A DNA stretch of 64,000 bases, taken from contig NZ_UGJJ01000001.1 of NCBI RefSeq assembly GCF_900451175.1, positions 744,001 to 808,000 on the forward strand, read 5' to 3'. This document shows positions 61,496-64,000 of the stretch, piece by piece. The notes below the pieces were generated by a model. It saw nothing but the letters and a program-made list of their open reading frames with translations. It searched no databases and had not been told where the DNA came from. Numbering within the stretch: position 1 is the stretch's first letter; each line of letters opens with the position of its first letter. A program made the translations under genes and the position numbers. Source of the stretch: Kingella potus. GTDB lineage: Bacteria > Pseudomonadota > Gammaproteobacteria > Burkholderiales > Neisseriaceae.

Positions 61496-63622
61496 TCAGA
61501 TTCTTTTGAACGGCGGCAGGCAGGCGAGGAGTTGGCGGCCGTAGCGTTGGGTGAGGATGCGGTTGTCGAGGATGGTTACGCGGCCGTAGTCGCTTTCGGT
61601 GCGGATGAGGCGGCCGGCGGCCTGGATGAGTTTGATGCCGGCTTCGGGCACGGTTACTTCGATGAAGGGGTTGCCGCCGCGTTGCTCTATCCAGCGGTTT
61701 TGTGTTTTTTCGATGGGGTTGTCGGGCATGGAGAAGGGGAGTTTGACGATGATGACGTGGACGCAGGCTTCGCCGGGCAGGTCGAGCCCTTCGGCGAAGC
61801 TGTCCAGCCCGAAGATGATGCTGGCTTTGCCGGCGGCGATTGCGTCGCGGTGGCGTTCGAGCAGTGCGGCTTTGGGGATTTCGCCCTGTACGAGTATGAG
61901 GGGCAGGTAGGCGGCGGGCAGGCGCATGGCGGTTTCGTTCATCTGCTTGCGCGAGGTGAAGAGTACCAGCGTGCCGACGGGTTCGGCGGGGGAGATGAGT
62001 TTGGGCAGCCATTCGACGACGGCATCGGTGTGTTCGGCGGGCTGCTTGGGGCTGGCGGAAAGCGGGGGGATGTAGAGTTCGCCTTGTGCGGCAAAATCGA
62101 AGGGGCTTTCGAGGGCGAGGGTTTCGGTGTCGGGCAGGCGGGTGAGGCCGGTCTGGCGCAGCAGCAGGCTGAAGCTGCCGAGCGAGCGCAGGGTGGCGGA
62201 GGTGAGGACTGCGCCGGCGGCGCGCCGCCACAGGCCGTTGGCGAGGGTGGCCGCGCCGGAGATGGGGCTGGCGTGGAAGAGGTAGTCGTTTTTGTCGTTG
62301 GGGCGGCGTTCTATCCATTTGGCCAGCGGTTCGCTGCCTTCGGGGGTGTCGGCGGCCATGAGTTCCCATACGTCGGCAATCTGTTCGGCACGGGATACGA
62401 AGTAGCCGAAGTCGGCGGCGGTGCGGTCGAGGAGCGGGCCGTCCTGGTCTTTTTCGCGGCGGGCGGCGGAAAGCGCGTCGCTGAGGCGGTTGGTGTTTTG
62501 CAGCAGGGCGCGGGCGGCGGCGGCGGTGTTGGCGGCCAGCAGGGCGAGATCTTCGGGGGTTTTGCCGTCTTCCCACAGCCAGACGGGGTCGCTGCCGTCT
62601 TCGGGCAGGTCGAGGGCGGGTTCGCTGTTGAGGTGGAACTGCCATTCGTTGAGGCTTTCGAGCAGCGAGGCGGCGGCTTCGTCGGCGAGGCTGCCTGCTT
62701 CGTCTTTGCCGGTCAGGCCGATGATTTTGTCGATAAGGGGCGGGAGCTTGTCGAGCATCCACAGGGTTTGGTTGAGCGAGTGTTCGGCGGCGAAGCGGCT
62801 GACGGCCTTTTTCGCCAGATGGTGTGCTTCGTCGATGCAGTAGAAGCTGTGTTCGGGCGGCGGCAGGATGACTCCGCCGCCCATGGCGATGTCGGACAGG
62901 AGCAGGTCGTGGTTGGCCACGATGACGTCTACGGTGTCGAGGGTTTCGCGGGCGAGGTAGAAGGGGCATTCGGCTCTGTTTGGGCAGGCGGCTTTGAGGC
63001 AGCCGTGGCGGTCGTTGGTCAGCTGCTGCCAGAGCGGGTCGGGGATTTTTTCCGGCCAGGTGTCGCGGTCGCCGTTGAAGCGGCGGGCGGCAAATTCGCC
63101 GGCGATATGGTGCAGGGTGTCCAGATCCGACGGCGAGGGCTTGCTGTCCCACAATACTGGCCGCTCAAACCCGGCCAGCGAGGCCTGGGCGTTGTTTTGC
63201 GTGAGCTGGTAGAGCTTGTAGGGGCAGAGGTAGCGGCCGCGCCCTTTGGCCAGCGCGAAGCTGAGTTGCAGGCCGCTTTTTTCGATGAGGAACGGCAGGT
63301 CGCGGTGGACGAGCTGTTCTTGCAGGGCGATGGTCGCGCTGGATACGATGAGGCGTTTTTCCCGCGTCTGCGCCATGATGCCGCCGGCCAGCAGGTAAGA
63401 CAGCGATTTGCCTACGCCGGTGGGGCCTTCGATCACGGCAATGCTCTCGCCTTTGCGTTCGGGCGGGTCCTCTCCTTCGGCGCGGGTTTTGCTGCGCGCA
63501 AAGGCGTTGGCCACGGCCGCAATCATCTGCCGCTGTGCCGCACGCGGGCGGAACTGCGGCAGGTTTTCGGAGATGGCGCGGTAGTGGTCGCGGATGGCGG
63601 TTTTTTCCAAATCGGTGAGCAT
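61496..63622 (-). CDS. dinG: ATP-dependent DNA helicase DinG
   Basis: This 708-residue XPD-like superfamily 2 helicase unwinds DNA 5' to 3' and can remove R-loops and other blocks. The Walker A box GPTGVGKS is at 66-73; four cysteines (RYLCPYK, HGCLK, AACPN, AECPF) form an iron-sulfur cluster; the DEAH box is YCIDEAHHLAKK; QAAGRLIRTESDYG is motif VI. The length fits DinG without an exonuclease domain. The start at 63622 gives MLTDLEKTAI. Confidence 0.96.
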   Translation of the reverse strand: MLTDLEKTAIRDHYRAISENLPQFRPRAAQRQMIAAVANAFARSKTRAEGEDPPERKGESIAVIEGPTGVGKSLSYLLAGGIMAQTREKRLIVSSATIALQEQLVHRDLPFLIEKSGLQLSFALAKGRGRYLCPYKLYQLTQNNAQASLAGFERPVLWDSKPSPSDLDTLHHIAGEFAARRFNGDRDTWPEKIPDPLWQQLTNDRHGCLKAACPNRAECPFYLARETLDTVDVIVANHDLLLSDIAMGGGVILPPPEHSFYCIDEAHHLAKKAVSRFAAEHSLNQTLWMLDKLPPLIDKIIGLTGKDEAGSLADEAAASLLESLNEWQFHLNSEPALDLPEDGSDPVWLWEDGKTPEDLALLAANTAAAARALLQNTNRLSDALSAARREKDQDGPLLDRTAADFGYFVSRAEQIADVWELMAADTPEGSEPLAKWIERRPNDKNDYLFHASPISGAATLANGLWRRAAGAVLTSATLRSLGSFSLLLRQTGLTRLPDTETLALESPFDFAAQGELYIPPLSASPKQPAEHTDAVVEWLPKLISPAEPVGTLVLFTSRKQMNETAMRLPAAYLPLILVQGEIPKAALLERHRDAIAAGKASIIFGLDSFAEGLDLPGEACVHVIIVKLPFSMPDNPIEKTQNRWIEQRGGNPFIEVTVPEAGIKLIQAAGRLIRTESDYGRVTILDNRILTQRYGRQLLACLPPFKRI

Positions 63623-63699
63623 ATTTTGTTTTCAGACGGCCTTTCGTGTTCGGCGCGATTGTAGCCGATGGCGGGCGGATGCGTTCGGAAAACGCGGCA

Positions 63700-63733
63700 A
63701 GGCCGTCTGAAAAGGCAGGTTTCAGACGGCCTT
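63700..63733. terminator. DUS inverted-pair terminator of dacB
   Basis: AGGCCGTCTGAAA and its complement are separated by about seven bases and followed by TTTT, 15 bases beyond the dacB stop. Confidence 0.65.
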
Positions 63734-63747
63734 TTCTGTGGCGGCGT

Positions 63748-64000
63748 TTACGGCTGTTGCGGTGCGGACGCGGGAGCTGCGCCGCCGTCGGGGTGCGGCT
63801 CGGGCGGCGGGAAAATCAGGCGTTCGGTAAGGCGGTCGAGTTCGCCCAAAAGCCGGCCGGCCCGCGGGCTGTTGATGATGACGACGACGGATACGGGCTT
63901 GTGGCCGAGATAATAGCCCGCAAGGGCGCGTACGTTGGCCAGCGTGCCGGTTTTCAGGCGCAGCGGCCTGCCGATGTGGCGGAAACGGGATTTGAGCGTG
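63748..64000 (-). CDS. dacB: D-alanyl-D-alanine carboxypeptidase/endopeptidase, C-terminal part (runs off the right edge)
   Basis: Only the last 83 residues are visible. The KTG box of penicillin-binding proteins is clear: PLRLKTGTLANVRALAGYYLG, followed by VSVVVIINSPRAG. This is the typical end of PBP4-type (DacB, PBP3 in Neisseria) enzymes, which cut peptidoglycan crosslinks in the periplasm. The extreme C-terminus is a proline-alanine tail (GGAAPASAPQQP). The catalytic serine motifs lie outside the window. Confidence 0.88.
   Translation of the reverse strand, partial: TLKSRFRHIGRPLRLKTGTLANVRALAGYYLGHKPVSVVVIINSPRAGRLLGELDRLTERLIFPPPEPHPDGGAAPASAPQQP

Overview
The window is chromosomal DNA from a GC-rich member of the Neisseriaceae. 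The main evidence is the neisserial DNA uptake sequence in its AG dialect (AGGCCGTCTGAA), which occurs dozens of times, often as inverted pairs that act as transcription terminators. dRS3-type repeats and a neisserial style of gene content (petABC-sspAB, tsaB-rimI, a phase-variable type III mod) agree. The species cannot be fixed from the sequence; a rod-shaped, GC-rich Neisseria is a reasonable guess.

Layout. 1-4.5 kb: a type III restriction-modification locus (res cut by the window edge, then mod with an ACCGA pentanucleotide tract just after its start codon), split and flanked by intergenic repeat mosaics, with a relict mod 3' end beyond a fumarylacetoacetate hydrolase-family gene. 4.8-12.6 kb: tsaB-rimI-UDG-like operon, a secreted hypothetical, a YccS-type membrane protein, and the base-excision repair genes nth and mutY. 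13.2-29.5 kb: housekeeping genes (Zn alcohol dehydrogenase, ispH-lspA, rsmI, yraN-gmhA, RNA methyltransferase, pseudouridine synthase, pdxA, murU-like) mixed with a SUKH-like gene, a phosphoesterase, a DASS anion transporter and a GT-C membrane protein. 30-40.3 kb: an M23 peptidase, pgpA, a SAM methyltransferase, a compact S4 / 61-residue protein / PHP phosphatase operon, a DUF3579-GNAT fusion, a YD-repeat-like secreted protein, map, a small XRE regulator. 40.3-43.2 kb: valS.

43.2-49.9 kb is the clearest accessory block. It is more AT-rich, holds an orphan PD-(D/E)XK nuclease-like gene, several immunity-like or unrecognised genes, two lipoproteins and a thioredoxin-like protein, and carries uptake sequences in Simonsiella-, Kingella- and Eikenella-like dialects beside the resident one. 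50-64 kb returns to core genes, all read leftward: terC, sspB, sspA, petCBA (cytochrome bc1), a Nif3-like gene, prlC, rmuC, rsgA, dinG and the 3' end of dacB.

Intergenic DNA is unusually full of short palindromic families: the DUS hairpins, a palindrome beginning TAGGGTGTG and ending CGCACGCG, a CCCTCCCCCGC palindrome, dRS3, a 132-bp tandem repeat near 7.2 kb, and an 86-bp direct repeat near 47.5 and 49.2 kb. No tRNA, rRNA, intact insertion sequence, prophage or CRISPR array was seen.
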